DNA of 64,000 nucleotides from Bradyrhizobium commune (GTDB taxonomy: Bacteria > Pseudomonadota > Alphaproteobacteria > Rhizobiales > Xanthobacteraceae), in contig NZ_CP061379.1 of assembly GCF_015624505.1 (NCBI RefSeq), forward strand, positions 3,534,001 through 3,598,000. The letters are read 5' to 3'. Shown here one piece after another: positions 1 through 8,468 of this stretch (positions within the stretch are counted from its first letter, which is position 1; every line of letters starts with the position of its first letter). The notes beneath the pieces are model-generated. The model did not search any database and was not told the origin of the DNA. It saw only the letters and a list, made by a program, of their open reading frames with translations. A program made the translations under genes and the position numbers.

Positions 1-1
1 T

Positions 2-169
2 CCAAGCTGGGGCAGCATGCTGTCGGAGGCCCGCGACCAGATCACGACGGCACCGTGGCTTTCGGTGTTTCCCGGCCTTGCCATCTTCCTGACGGTGCTC
101 GGCCTCAATCTGCTCGGCGATGGCCTGCGCGATAGTCTTGATCCGCAGTCGCGGAGCCGGCGGACATGA
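2..169 (+). CDS. Oligopeptide/dipeptide ABC transporter permease (DppC/OppC-like), 3' end only
   Basis: The last 55 codons of an inner-membrane permease; the gene begins before the window. The visible piece contains [12 protein letters not shown], then a hydrophobic segment around [20 protein letters not shown] and [11 protein letters not shown]. This is the usual C-terminus of the DppC/OppC group, where the final membrane helix precedes a conserved G(D)GLRD(x)LDP tail. The stop TGA overlaps the ATG of the next gene as ATGA, so the permease and the two ATPases are translationally coupled and form one transporter. Substrate cannot be told from this fragment. Confidence 0.85.
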   Translation, partial: PSWGSMLSEARDQITTAPWLSVFPGLAIFLTVLGLNLLGDGLRDSLDPQSRSRRT

Positions 170-1146
170 CGGGGGCAGCGCTGATCGAGGTCGAGGATCT
201 CCGCATCGATCTTGACGACGGATCGCGGGGCGTTGCGGCGGCCGAAGGCATCTCGTTCCGCATCGATCGAGGCGAAACCTTCGGCCTTGTCGGCGAATCC
301 GGCTGCGGCAAGAGCATCACGGCGCTCGCTCTGATCGGCCTGCTGCGGCCGCCGCTGTCGGTCGGCGGCGGTGTCATCCGCTTCGGGGGACAGGAGATTC
401 AGCGCCTTTCAGCCGCCAGGCAGCGCGAGCTGCGCGGCAATCGTATCGCCATGATCTTCCAGGAGCCAATGACGGCGCTCAACCCGGTCTCGCCGGTGGG
501 CCGGCAGATCGCCGAGATGTTCGTGCTGCACAAGGGCAAGAGCTGGCGGGAGGCCAACCAGCTGGCGGTCGAGGCACTGGCAAATGTCCGTGTCCCCGCG
601 CCGGAGCGGCGGGTGAACGATTACCCGCATCAGCTGTCCGGCGGCATGCGTCAGCGCGTGATGATCGCCATCGCGCTCGCATGCGGTCCGGACCTTCTGA
701 TCGCGGACGAGCCCACGACGGCGCTCGACGTCACCGTGCAGGCGGAAATCATCGAGCTGATGCGGAATCTATGCGCCGAGCGGGGAACGGCCATTTTGAT
801 GATCAGCCATGATCTCGGCCTCGTCGCCAATGTCTGCCGCCGCGTCGCCGTCATGTATGCCGGCCGCATCGTCGAGGAGCGCGGCTCGGCCGACATCTTT
901 CGCGCGCCCTCGCACCCCTATACGCAGGGCCTGGTTGCCTCGCTGCCGCGGCTGGGCAGCCGCGCAGCGCTTGGGCGCACAAGGCTCAAGGAGATCGCGG
1001 GCGTCGTCCCGGCGATCACGCGTTTCCCGGACGGTTGCCGGTTCAATCCGCGTTGCGCAAATGCGACCGACATTTGCAGGAGCGTCGCGCCGACGGCGGA
1101 TTTTCTGGAGTCCGGCGGTTTGGTGAGGTGTCATCACCATGCATGA
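166..1146 (+). CDS. Oligopeptide/dipeptide ABC transporter ATP-binding protein (DppD/OppD-like)
   Basis: Cytoplasmic ATPase that powers peptide-type import with the permease upstream and the second ATPase downstream. The 326-residue protein has Walker A GESGCGKS near residue 42, a Q-loop ([12 protein letters not shown]), the signature LSGGMRQRV, Walker [13 protein letters not shown] and the switch histidine ISHDLG. The C-terminus carries the oligo_HPY region typical of OppD/DppD, with Cys pairs in [15 protein letters not shown] that in some relatives hold an Fe-S cluster. The start overlaps the permease stop and the stop overlaps the next start, so all three are one operon. Family is certain; substrate (dipeptide, oligopeptide, nickel or opine) is not. 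Confidence 0.92.
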   Translation: MTGAALIEVEDLRIDLDDGSRGVAAAEGISFRIDRGETFGLVGESGCGKSITALALIGLLRPPLSVGGGVIRFGGQEIQRLSAARQRELRGNRIAMIFQEPMTALNPVSPVGRQIAEMFVLHKGKSWREANQLAVEALANVRVPAPERRVNDYPHQLSGGMRQRVMIAIALACGPDLLIADEPTTALDVTVQAEIIELMRNLCAERGTAILMISHDLGLVANVCRRVAVMYAGRIVEERGSADIFRAPSHPYTQGLVASLPRLGSRAALGRTRLKEIAGVVPAITRFPDGCRFNPRCANATDICRSVAPTADFLESGGLVRCHHHA

Positions 1147-2176
1147 GGCCGAGAGCAGGCCGGACGACGATCTCATTCTCAGCGTCGAGGATCTTGCGGT
1201 GCATTTTCCGCTGGGCGGCGGCCTGCTGGGCCGCGGCAAGCGGCTGCTTCGCGCCGTCGACGGCGTCGATCTCAGGCTGAAGCGAGGCGAGTGCCTCGGC
1301 CTTGTCGGCGAGTCGGGCTCGGGCAAGTCGACGGTTGCCTTGTCGATCCTCGGCCTGATGACGCCGACGCGCGGGCGCATCGTGGTGGACGGACAGGTCG
1401 TGACGGGCCAGCCATCCGGCGATCGCAAGGCATTGGCCCGTACCGTGCAAATCGTCTTCCAGGATCCCTACGCCTCGCTCAATCCACGCCAGACCATTCG
1501 CCGCACACTCGAAGATCCCCTGCGTGTGCATGGTGTGACCGCCAAGAGCGAGATCGAGGACAGGGTGGCGGCCATGTTGCGGCATGTCGGCCTGCGGCCC
1601 GAGCAGGCCGATCGCTACCCGCATGAATTCTCCGGCGGCCAGCGCCAGCGCATCGGCATCGCGCGTGCCCTGATCCTCAACCCCAAGATCGTCATCTGCG
1701 ACGAGCCGGTCTCGGCGCTCGACGTCTCGATTCGTGCCCAGATCATCAATCTCCTGCTGGAATTGAAGGACACGCTCGGCCTGTCCTACATCATGATCAG
1801 CCACGACCTCGGCGTCGTCGAGCACATGAGCGACCGGGTCGCGGTGATGTATCTCGGCCGCATCGTCGAGAACGGCGGCTGGCGCGAAATTTTTGAGCGG
1901 CCGGCGCATCCGTATACGCAGGCGCTGATATCAGCGATCCCCGATCCCTTGCGCCATGCGCCATTGGCGACGACGGGGGGCGATCTGCCCAATCCGCTCA
2001 ATCCGCCGAATGGGTGCGCGTTTAGTCCGCGATGCCGGTATGCGGAAGCGGTATGTCGGCGCGAGCCGGGGCCCGTGCTGGAGACGCGGCCCGATGGGCA
2101 TGCAGTACGGTGCTGGCGGAGTGAGGAGATTGCGGGGCAGGGGGCGTTGACCTCTGTCGGGGGCGTCCATCCCTAG
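1139..2176 (+). CDS. Oligopeptide/dipeptide ABC transporter ATP-binding protein (DppF/OppF-like)
   Basis: Second ATPase of the same importer, 345 residues. Visible motifs are Walker A GESGSGKST, a Q-loop VFQDPYASLNP, signature FSGGQRQRI, Walker B IVICDEPVSALD and ISHDLG, followed by the oligo_HPY C-terminus with GCAFSPRCRYAEAVC. The start ATG lies 8 bases inside the end of the first ATPase gene, indicating translational coupling. The last 100 bases are visibly G-rich, with a loosely conserved tail. OppF-type proteins heterodimerise with OppD-type ones on the membrane permeases. No terminator is obvious after the stop before the kinase gene 72 bases on. Confidence 0.92.
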   Translation: MHEAESRPDDDLILSVEDLAVHFPLGGGLLGRGKRLLRAVDGVDLRLKRGECLGLVGESGSGKSTVALSILGLMTPTRGRIVVDGQVVTGQPSGDRKALARTVQIVFQDPYASLNPRQTIRRTLEDPLRVHGVTAKSEIEDRVAAMLRHVGLRPEQADRYPHEFSGGQRQRIGIARALILNPKIVICDEPVSALDVSIRAQIINLLLELKDTLGLSYIMISHDLGVVEHMSDRVAVMYLGRIVENGGWREIFERPAHPYTQALISAIPDPLRHAPLATTGGDLPNPLNPPNGCAFSPRCRYAEAVCRREPGPVLETRPDGHAVRCWRSEEIAGQGALTSVGGVHP

Positions 2177-2248
2177 GATCCGGAGTTTGCGAAAGGCTAG
2201 AGACGTCCCCGCCAGGATCGCGTATTTTGGCAGTTGGGGGTTTTGCGC

Positions 2249-5200
2249 ATGGCCAAGACGGGCAGAGGGGCGGTAAAACGCGGCCGGCCGGGCGGACCGG
2301 GCAGTCCGCGCGAGCCAACCGGATCCAAAGCCAAGAGAGCGGGATCGACCAGGGCCACGCTGCGGCAGCAAAAGCCTTCACTCCGGTCGGAAAATGCGCG
2401 GCTGAAAAGTCAACTGGAAGCGGTCGGGCTGCAACAGCAGGCGAGCGCCGAAATCCTGCGCGCCATCGCCGACGCCGGGGGCGACGTCGCGCGTCCCTTG
2501 CAACAGATTGCCGAGACGATGGCCGAGCTGTTCGACGCGCCCAGCGTGTCGGTCCAGCTTGCCGAGGGCAGGGAGTTCACGCAGGAGTACCGCGTCGGCT
2601 CCATCGCAAAACGGGTCGGCTCGGCCTATCCGAGGTCCAACATCAAGGTCGGCGGCCGAAACCTGCCCGGCACGGTGGTTGCCGAGAACCGGCAGATCCA
2701 CATCCCGGATCTCGATCATCTCGATCCCTCCATGGCCGACTTTCCGGGCCTCCCCCACGCGAGGGCGGGCGGTGCCCGCACCGTCTGCGGCACGCCGCTG
2801 CGGCGCGAGGGCGGCGCATTCGGCGCGCTAATCGTTTTCCGCGACCAGCTGCTGCCGTTCACCGACGGAGAGCTCGCGCTTTTGCAAAGTGTCGCCGACC
2901 AGGCCGTGATCGCGATCGAGAATGCCCGACTGTTCAGCGAAAAGAAAGAGGCGCTGGAGCGGCAGACCGCGACCTCGGACATCCTGCGCGTCATCAGCCA
3001 GTCGCCGACCGAGGTGCAGCCGGTCTTTGATGCGATCGTGGCGACCGCCGTGCGATTGTTTCGGCGCGATCGATCGTTCATCCTGCGCACTGATGGTGCC
3101 AGGTTCTGGCAGGTGGCGTTCGCCGGGCCGGACGGCGTGCTCCCGTTTCCCGATCTCCCGCCCGAGCCGATCGATCCGGATGCCAATTTTCCGTCACGCG
3201 CGATCGTCACCAGACAGAATCTGCATCTGTCGGACTGGTCAGCGATCGAACTGCCCGACTTCGAACGCCAGATCCGCGACACCTTCGGCTTCAATTCGGC
3301 GCTGTATCTGCCGCTGTTGCGCGACGGAGAATGTATCGGCGTTCTCGGTATCGCCGGAACTCGCGCCGGCCAATTCGACGACAACGAGATCGCTCTCGCC
3401 GAGTCGTTCCGCGATCAGGCTCTGATCGCGATCGAGAACGCGCGGCTTTTCAACGAAACCGAGGACGCCCTGGCCCGGCAGACAGCGACCTCGGAGATTC
3501 TGCGCGTCATCAGCCAGTCTCCCACCGACGCCCAGCCGGTCTTCGACGTCATTGCTCAGACGGCCATCCGGCTGCTCGGGTGCAACCGTGCCTTCATCCA
3601 GCGCTGCGACGAGGAGTGCTTCTGGACCGTGACCTGGTGGGGCGCGGAGGGCCGGCTCCCGCTCATCAACATGCCGCGCGTCAAGATCGACCCGGCAGCC
3701 AACTTTCCCTCGCGTGCAATTGTGCAGAAGCAGACTGTGCACCTGCCCGATTGGTCGCTGATCGAGCTGCCTTTACACGAACGTATGATCCAGAAGAGAT
3801 TGGGGCTTCAAACAGCGCTGTTCATGCCACTGCTCCGTGACAACAAGTGCATCGGGCTGCTTTCGGTCGCCGGAACGCGCCCGAATATGTTTGGCGACAA
3901 TGAAATCGCGCTGGCCGAGTCGTTCCGCGACCAGGCCCTGATCGCCATCGAGAACGTGCGCCTGTTCGACGAGGTTCAGGCCAAGGCGCGCGATCTGACG
4001 GAGTCGCTGCAGCAGCAGACCGCGACCGCCGACGTGCTCAAGGTCATCAGCCGCTCCGCCTTCGATCTGCAGACGGTGCTCGTGACACTCACGCGTTCGG
4101 CCGTCGAGCTCAGCGGCGCCCAGAACGGCATCATCTTCCTGCGCGATGGCGACCTGTTCCGCTATCGCGCATCGTCCCACGCCGATTCGAATCCAGAATG
4201 GGTGAAATGGCTCGAGGAGAATCCCCAAAAAGCAGGCCGCAACACAGCGACGGCCCGCGCGATCACAACCGGCAGGATCGCCTGTGTCGCCGACGTGCCG
4301 GCCGATCCAGAGGTGGACCTTCCCGCGACGCCGCTCGCCGGTATCCGCGCGGCCCTCAGCGTGCCGCTATTGCGCGACGGCAAGGTCGAGGGCGTGATGA
4401 CGCTGACGCGCCAGGTCCCGGGACCATTCACCGATCGTCAGATCGAGCTGGTCCAGACCTTCGCCGACCAGGCGGTGATCGCTATCGAGAATGCGCGGCT
4501 GTTCGACGAGGTGCAGGCCAAGACGCGGGATCTCACCGAGGCGCTCACCTACCAGACCGGCAGCGCCAACATCCTGAACGTCATCGCGGCATCGCCGACC
4601 GACGTGGCTCCCGTGCTGAAGGCGATCGTCGAGAGCGCATGCGAGGTTTGCGAGGCTTATGATGCGGCCGTGGTGTTGCGGGACGGTAACGATTTGCGCT
4701 TCAGCGCCCATCATGGTCCGATCCCCATCGGGCTGGAGAAATGGCCGATCAACCGCCGCTGGACCGCCGGCCGCGCCTTCATCGACCAGCAGCCTGTCCA
4801 CATAGCAGATCTGCGCGACGAGAGGCATGCCGATTTCTCCGACGGCCGCGATCTGTCGCTGAGAATGGGGCATCGCACCATCGTCAGCGTCCCGCTGCTG
4901 CGCGACAAGGAGAGCATCGGAGCGATCGTGCTGCGCCGGAACGAGGTCCATCCGTTCAGCGACAAGCAGATCGCGTTGCTCCAGACCTTTGCCGACCAGG
5001 CGGTGATCGCGCTCGGCAATGTCCGCCTGTTCGAGGAAGTGCAGGCGAAGACGCGCGAGCTCGAGCAATCCCTCGAAGACCTCCGCACGGCGCAAGACCG
5101 CCTGGTCCAGACCGAGAAGCTCGCCTCGCTCGGCCAGCTCACTGCGGGCATTGCGCATGAAATCAAGAATCCGCTCAATTTCGTCAACAATTTCTCGGCG

Positions 5201-5902
5201 CTCTCGGCCGAGCTCGTCGACGAGCTGAACGAGGCGCTCGAGTCGGCCGCGCTGCCGGCGGCGAGCCGCGGAGAGATCGGCGAGCTGACCGGGCTGTTGA
5301 AGGACAATCTGCACAAGGTGGTCCAGCACGGCAAGCGCGCCGACTCCATTGTCAAGAACATGCTGCTGCATTCCCGTGAGGGCTCCGGCGAGCACCGGCC
5401 GACCAATATCAACGCGCTGGTTGAGGAAAGCCTCACCCTCGCCTATCACGGTGCCCGGGCTGAGAGGCCGGACTTCAACATTTCCCTGAAGCGCGATTTC
5501 GACCCCGAGGCCGGAACGATCGAGGCCTTTCCGCAGGAGATCACCCGGGTTCTGCTGAACCTGATCTCCAACGGCTTCTATGCGGTTGCGCAGCGCGACG
5601 GCGCCAATAAGAACGGCTTTGAGCCCATGCTCAGCGCCAGCACGCGCGCCAGAGAGGAAGCGGTCGAAATCCGCATCCGCGACAATGGCACCGGCATCCC
5701 GGCCGAGGTCAAGGAGAAGATGTTCAACCCGTTCTTCACGACCAAGCCGGCTGGCGAGGGGACCGGGCTCGGGCTATCCATGAGTCACGACATCATCGTG
5801 AAACAGCACGGTGGCACAATCGACGTCGATACTGCTCCGGGCGAATTTACCGAATTTATCATCCGATTGCCGCGCAAAAGCAATTTTTCAAACAGGACTT
5901 GA
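2249..5902 (+). CDS. Soluble multi-GAF sensor histidine kinase
   Basis: A 1217-residue cytoplasmic kinase with no membrane segment. A basic, low-complexity N-terminus and a short coiled coil (about residues 45-65) precede five GAF domains at roughly 65-215, 245-400, 415-575, 600-760 and 775-945. A HisKA domain follows, with the phospho-acceptor His near residue 970 in AGIAHEIKNPLNFV. The HATPase has N-box NLISNGFYAV, DNGTGIP and GTGLGLSM. GAF domains 2 and 3 are near-duplicates, including the linker QTATSxILRVISQSPT. ATG at 2249 is chosen over an in-frame TTG at 2234 because GGGGG lies eight bases before it. The response regulator follows eight bases after the stop. The ligand is unknown. Confidence 0.9.
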   Translation: MAKTGRGAVKRGRPGGPGSPREPTGSKAKRAGSTRATLRQQKPSLRSENARLKSQLEAVGLQQQASAEILRAIADAGGDVARPLQQIAETMAELFDAPSVSVQLAEGREFTQEYRVGSIAKRVGSAYPRSNIKVGGRNLPGTVVAENRQIHIPDLDHLDPSMADFPGLPHARAGGARTVCGTPLRREGGAFGALIVFRDQLLPFTDGELALLQSVADQAVIAIENARLFSEKKEALERQTATSDILRVISQSPTEVQPVFDAIVATAVRLFRRDRSFILRTDGARFWQVAFAGPDGVLPFPDLPPEPIDPDANFPSRAIVTRQNLHLSDWSAIELPDFERQIRDTFGFNSALYLPLLRDGECIGVLGIAGTRAGQFDDNEIALAESFRDQALIAIENARLFNETEDALARQTATSEILRVISQSPTDAQPVFDVIAQTAIRLLGCNRAFIQRCDEECFWTVTWWGAEGRLPLINMPRVKIDPAANFPSRAIVQKQTVHLPDWSLIELPLHERMIQKRLGLQTALFMPLLRDNKCIGLLSVAGTRPNMFGDNEIALAESFRDQALIAIENVRLFDEVQAKARDLTESLQQQTATADVLKVISRSAFDLQTVLVTLTRSAVELSGAQNGIIFLRDGDLFRYRASSHADSNPEWVKWLEENPQKAGRNTATARAITTGRIACVADVPADPEVDLPATPLAGIRAALSVPLLRDGKVEGVMTLTRQVPGPFTDRQIELVQTFADQAVIAIENARLFDEVQAKTRDLTEALTYQTGSANILNVIAASPTDVAPVLKAIVESACEVCEAYDAAVVLRDGNDLRFSAHHGPIPIGLEKWPINRRWTAGRAFIDQQPVHIADLRDERHADFSDGRDLSLRMGHRTIVSVPLLRDKESIGAIVLRRNEVHPFSDKQIALLQTFADQAVIALGNVRLFEEVQAKTRELEQSLEDLRTAQDRLVQTEKLASLGQLTAGIAHEIKNPLNFVNNFSALSAELVDELNEALESAALPAASRGEIGELTGLLKDNLHKVVQHGKRADSIVKNMLLHSREGSGEHRPTNINALVEESLTLAYHGARAERPDFNISLKRDFDPEAGTIEAFPQEITRVLLNLISNGFYAVAQRDGANKNGFEPMLSASTRAREEAVEIRIRDNGTGIPAEVKEKMFNPFFTTKPAGEGTGLGLSMSHDIIVKQHGGTIDVDTAPGEFTEFIIRLPRKSNFSNRT

Positions 5903-5910
5903 GGTTAGCC

Positions 5911-6291
5911 GTGACTGTGATGGTTCTTGTGGTGGATGACGAGCCCGACGTCGAGGCTCTGTTCCGCCAGCAATTTCGCCGCGATCTTCGTGCCCAGCGT
6001 TTCGTGATGGATTTCGCCAATTCCGCCGCGGACGCTTTGGCGCGTATTGCCGACAATCTCGGACAGTCGTTGATCCTGATCCTGTCGGACATCAACATGC
6101 CTGGCATGACCGGGCTCGAGATGCTGCCGAAGGTGAAGCAGATCCGGCCCGAGGTTCCGGTGATCATGATCACCGCCTATGGCGATGCCGACACCAAGCG
6201 CAAGGCGCTGGCCGGTGGCGCAACGGGTCTTTTGACCAAGCCGATCGACTTTGCTCTCCTGCGCGAGGAGATTGATGCGAGACTGATGTGA
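5911..6291 (+). CDS. Single-domain response regulator (CheY-like receiver)
   Basis: A 126-residue stand-alone receiver with no output domain, presumably phosphorylated by the GAF kinase immediately upstream. Acidic pocket Asp9-Asp10 (VVDDEPD), phospho-acceptor Asp60 in LSDINMPGMTG, Thr88 in MITAY and Lys110 in TKPIDF are all present, so it should be active. The GTG at 5911 is preferred because GAGG lies six bases before it; ATG 5920 and a TTG overlapping the kinase stop are alternatives. Lacking DNA-binding or enzymatic output, it may act by protein contact or as a phosphate shuttle; no target is visible. Confidence 0.88.
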   Translation: MTVMVLVVDDEPDVEALFRQQFRRDLRAQRFVMDFANSAADALARIADNLGQSLILILSDINMPGMTGLEMLPKVKQIRPEVPVIMITAYGDADTKRKALAGGATGLLTKPIDFALLREEIDARLM

Positions 6292-6341
6292 AGGGGCGAG
6301 GCCGCTTCGCGGCAGGGGCGACCGGTTCAATCACGTCGAAA

Positions 6342-6368
6342 ATTAATGTCATTTTGGGTGACATTAAT
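6342..6368. promoter_or_regulatory. Palindromic operator O1 for the TetR regulator
   Basis: A perfect 10-base inverted repeat, ATTAATGTCA and TGACATTAAT, separated by 7 bases. It shares the core ATGTC-N9-GACAT with O2 at 6385-6411, and the two centres are 43 bp apart, about four helical turns. Its right half contains the -35-like GTGACA. Binding by the adjacent TetR protein is inferred, not shown. Confidence 0.7.
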
Positions 6369-6386
6369 ATTGTCGGGTCCAATATT
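6358..6386 (+). promoter_or_regulatory. Putative promoter of the TetR-glycosyltransferase operon
   Basis: GTGACA (6358-6363), a 17-base spacer, then AATATT (6381-6386) resemble -35 and -10 boxes (5/6 and 4/6 matches). They fall inside or next to the two operators, so repressor binding would block RNA polymerase. Initiation about 7 bases downstream would give an almost leaderless mRNA, in line with the lack of a ribosome binding site. Confidence 0.4.
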
Positions 6387-6411
6387 TCATGTCACTATGA
6401 TAGACATGAAA
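6385..6411. promoter_or_regulatory. Palindromic operator O2 overlapping the TetR start codon
   Basis: A perfect 9-base inverted repeat, TTTCATGTC and GACATGAAA, with a 9-base spacer and the same total length (27 bp) as O1. It matches O1 at 18 of 27 positions, including ATGTC-N9-GACAT. It spans both candidate start codons (6397 and 6406) and the expected transcription start, the classic position for autorepression. Confidence 0.7.
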
Positions 6412-7041
6412 TCGAGCCCGACGCCGCCCCCTCGAAAATATCGTCAGACCGGCCGTGCGGATGCGGCCGAGGAGACGGCCCGTCAGATCCTGGATGCGTT
6501 CAGCGACTGCATGCGGCGGCAATGGTTCGATGAGGTGACTCTCGAGGAGGTTGCAGAGCGCGCGGGCGTCCACGTGCGAACGGTGATCCGTCGTTTCGGT
6601 GGCAAGGAGGGGCTGCTCGAGGCCTTCGTCGAGGATTTCATTCCCTCGGTCGCCATTGACCGCGCGACACCGCTGGGCGATGTCGCGGCAGCCATCGACC
6701 GGCTCATCGATCTCTACGAGGCCTGGGGCGACAGCGTCATCCGCAACCTGGCGCAGGAGCCGCGTTATCCCGCCTTGAAACGGCTGCTTGATCTCGGTCG
6801 GGAGCGGCATCGCACGATCACGGCGGCAACCTACGCGCCCTGGCTCGATCGCCTTGCCCAGCCGGACTGGGTGACGACGCTCGACGCGCTCGTCGCCGTA
6901 ACCGACGTCTACACCTGGAAACTCATGCGGCGCGACATGCAGCGCTCGCGCTCGGAGGTCGCCCGGGCCCTGCGCACGCTCGTCGAGGCCGTTCTGGCAC
7001 ACGCATCGTCACTCGCATCGGGAGGGAACACTTCGTCATGA
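6397..7041 (+). CDS. TetR/AcrR family transcriptional regulator
   Basis: A repressor-type regulator of about 214 residues. The N-terminal helix-turn-helix is clear: VTLEEVAERAGVHVRTVIRRFGGKEGLLEAF contains the usual TetR recognition pattern and FGGKEGL. The rest is a helical ligand-binding domain with no recognisable specificity. Starts at 6397 or 6406 are both possible; neither has a Shine-Dalgarno sequence, and both lie inside operator O2. The stop overlaps the glycosyltransferase start (ATGA), so it is the first gene of a two-gene operon and probably controls its own transcription and that of the glycosyltransferase. Confidence 0.88.
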   Translation: MIDMKSSPTPPPRKYRQTGRADAAEETARQILDAFSDCMRRQWFDEVTLEEVAERAGVHVRTVIRRFGGKEGLLEAFVEDFIPSVAIDRATPLGDVAAAIDRLIDLYEAWGDSVIRNLAQEPRYPALKRLLDLGRERHRTITAATYAPWLDRLAQPDWVTTLDALVAVTDVYTWKLMRRDMQRSRSEVARALRTLVEAVLAHASSLASGGNTSS

Positions 7042-8351
7042 CCGTTCGCAAGCCGTTGAACTTCCTGTTCGTGACCGCCCATCTCGGGGGCAATGTCTCG
7101 CCGATCATGCAGGTCGTGCGCCGGCTCGTTGTGGCCGGGCACAGCGTGCGCGTCATGAGCGACGGCTTGAACCGCCGCGATGTGGAAGCTGCCGGAGCCC
7201 GGTTCAGGACCTGGCAACGTGCCCCCAGCCGTGTCGACCGCAACCGCGAAGAGGATCCGCCCGACTGGAGCGTGGACGACAAGCAGGGCATCGGCATGGT
7301 CGCCCAATTCCTTGCGGGCACGGCGCAGGCCTATGCGGAGGACACCATCGAAGAGCTGAGGCAGGAGCCGGCCGATCTCGTCGTCTGCTTCGACATGCTT
7401 CTCGGCCCCATGCTGGGCGCGGAGGCGATCGGCCAGAAGCTCGCGCTTCTCGGCACGATGATCAGCTTCTTTCCATTGCCGGGGATCGCGCCGCTTGGCT
7501 CCGGCCTTGGCATCGCGCGGACCCCGGCGGACACGGCGATCCAGGACGCGTCCCGACTGGAAATGACGGCCATCTTCGATTCCGCGCTGCCGGAATTCAA
7601 CGCGGCGCGGAAAGGCTTCGGCCTGGCGCCGCTCGCGCATCTCGCGGACCAGTGCGCGGCCGCATCGGTGCATTGGCTCGGGACGGCGCAGGCCTTTGAT
7701 TTCGAGCAGGCCGAGCTGCGACCCAACATGCGGTATGCCGGCCCGCTCATGGGCGACCCCGTCTGGGCCGACCGATGGTGCTCGCCTTGGAGCAAGGACG
7801 ATCCCCGTCCGCTCGTGCTTGCGGGGTTCTCGACCAGCTTTCAGAATCATGCCGCCGTGCTGCAACGGGTGATCGATGCCGCGTCCTCGCTGCCGGTTCG
7901 TCTCCTGATCACGTTGGGTGGCCCGATCGAGCCGCATGAGCTGGTGCCTGCCGAGAACACGGTCGTGGTTCGCAGCGCACCGCATCTCGAAATCCTGAAA
8001 GAGGCCTCGCTGGTCGTGACGCATGGCGGGCATGGCACGGTGATGGCGGCCCTGATGCATCGCCTGCCGATGCTTATCATCCCGCATGGCCGCGACCAGG
8101 CCGACAACGCCGTGCGCGTGACCGAACGCGGCGCAGGCCTCGCGGTCTCGCGGATGGCTCCGACAGAGGAGATCCACGCCGCGCTTGGCCGTCTCCTCTC
8201 CGAGCCCGGCTTCCGGACGCGAGCCGACGCGCTCGGCACTGTCGTCGAGGCGGAGGCGCGTACGAGTACCCTGATGGCCGAGCTCGAAGCTCTGGCGCGG
8301 GGGGAGGCCTGCCCCGCCGCCAAGGCGGATCGAGCCAGTGCCATCGCCTGA
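7038..8351 (+). CDS. Glycosyltransferase, UGT/macrolide glycosyltransferase family (GT1)
   Basis: A 437-residue GT-B fold enzyme predicted to transfer sugar from a UDP-sugar to a small lipophilic acceptor. The N-terminal half starts with the typical NFLFVTAHLGGNVSPIMQV, whose HLGGNVSP resembles the acceptor-side HxGHxxP motif though the second His is Asn. The C-terminal donor site is VTHGGHGTVMAALMHRLPML followed by IIPHGRDQADNA, the standard GT1 signature. It is coupled to the TetR gene by a 4-base overlap, with GGAGGG upstream. Such TetR-GT pairs often detoxify antibiotics or plant phenolics by glycosylation; that role is inference, and natural-product synthesis is an alternative. Confidence 0.85.
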   Translation: MTVRKPLNFLFVTAHLGGNVSPIMQVVRRLVVAGHSVRVMSDGLNRRDVEAAGARFRTWQRAPSRVDRNREEDPPDWSVDDKQGIGMVAQFLAGTAQAYAEDTIEELRQEPADLVVCFDMLLGPMLGAEAIGQKLALLGTMISFFPLPGIAPLGSGLGIARTPADTAIQDASRLEMTAIFDSALPEFNAARKGFGLAPLAHLADQCAAASVHWLGTAQAFDFEQAELRPNMRYAGPLMGDPVWADRWCSPWSKDDPRPLVLAGFSTSFQNHAAVLQRVIDAASSLPVRLLITLGGPIEPHELVPAENTVVVRSAPHLEILKEASLVVTHGGHGTVMAALMHRLPMLIIPHGRDQADNAVRVTERGAGLAVSRMAPTEEIHAALGRLLSEPGFRTRADALGTVVEAEARTSTLMAELEALARGEACPAAKADRASAIA

Positions 8352-8468
8352 ACCGCAGCCAAATCTGCACGGTACGGTTCACAACCGGCCGCGCTGACGC
8401 TAGGCTCCTCAGCATTCATGCGGGGGGCGCCGGACGAGACGCCGCCATTTTCATTGGGGAAATAGGCA

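Noticed and set aside
2234..2248. TTG start five codons upstream for the GAF kinase
   Set aside because: The GGGGG ribosome site lies within this extension and is well placed for ATG 2249.
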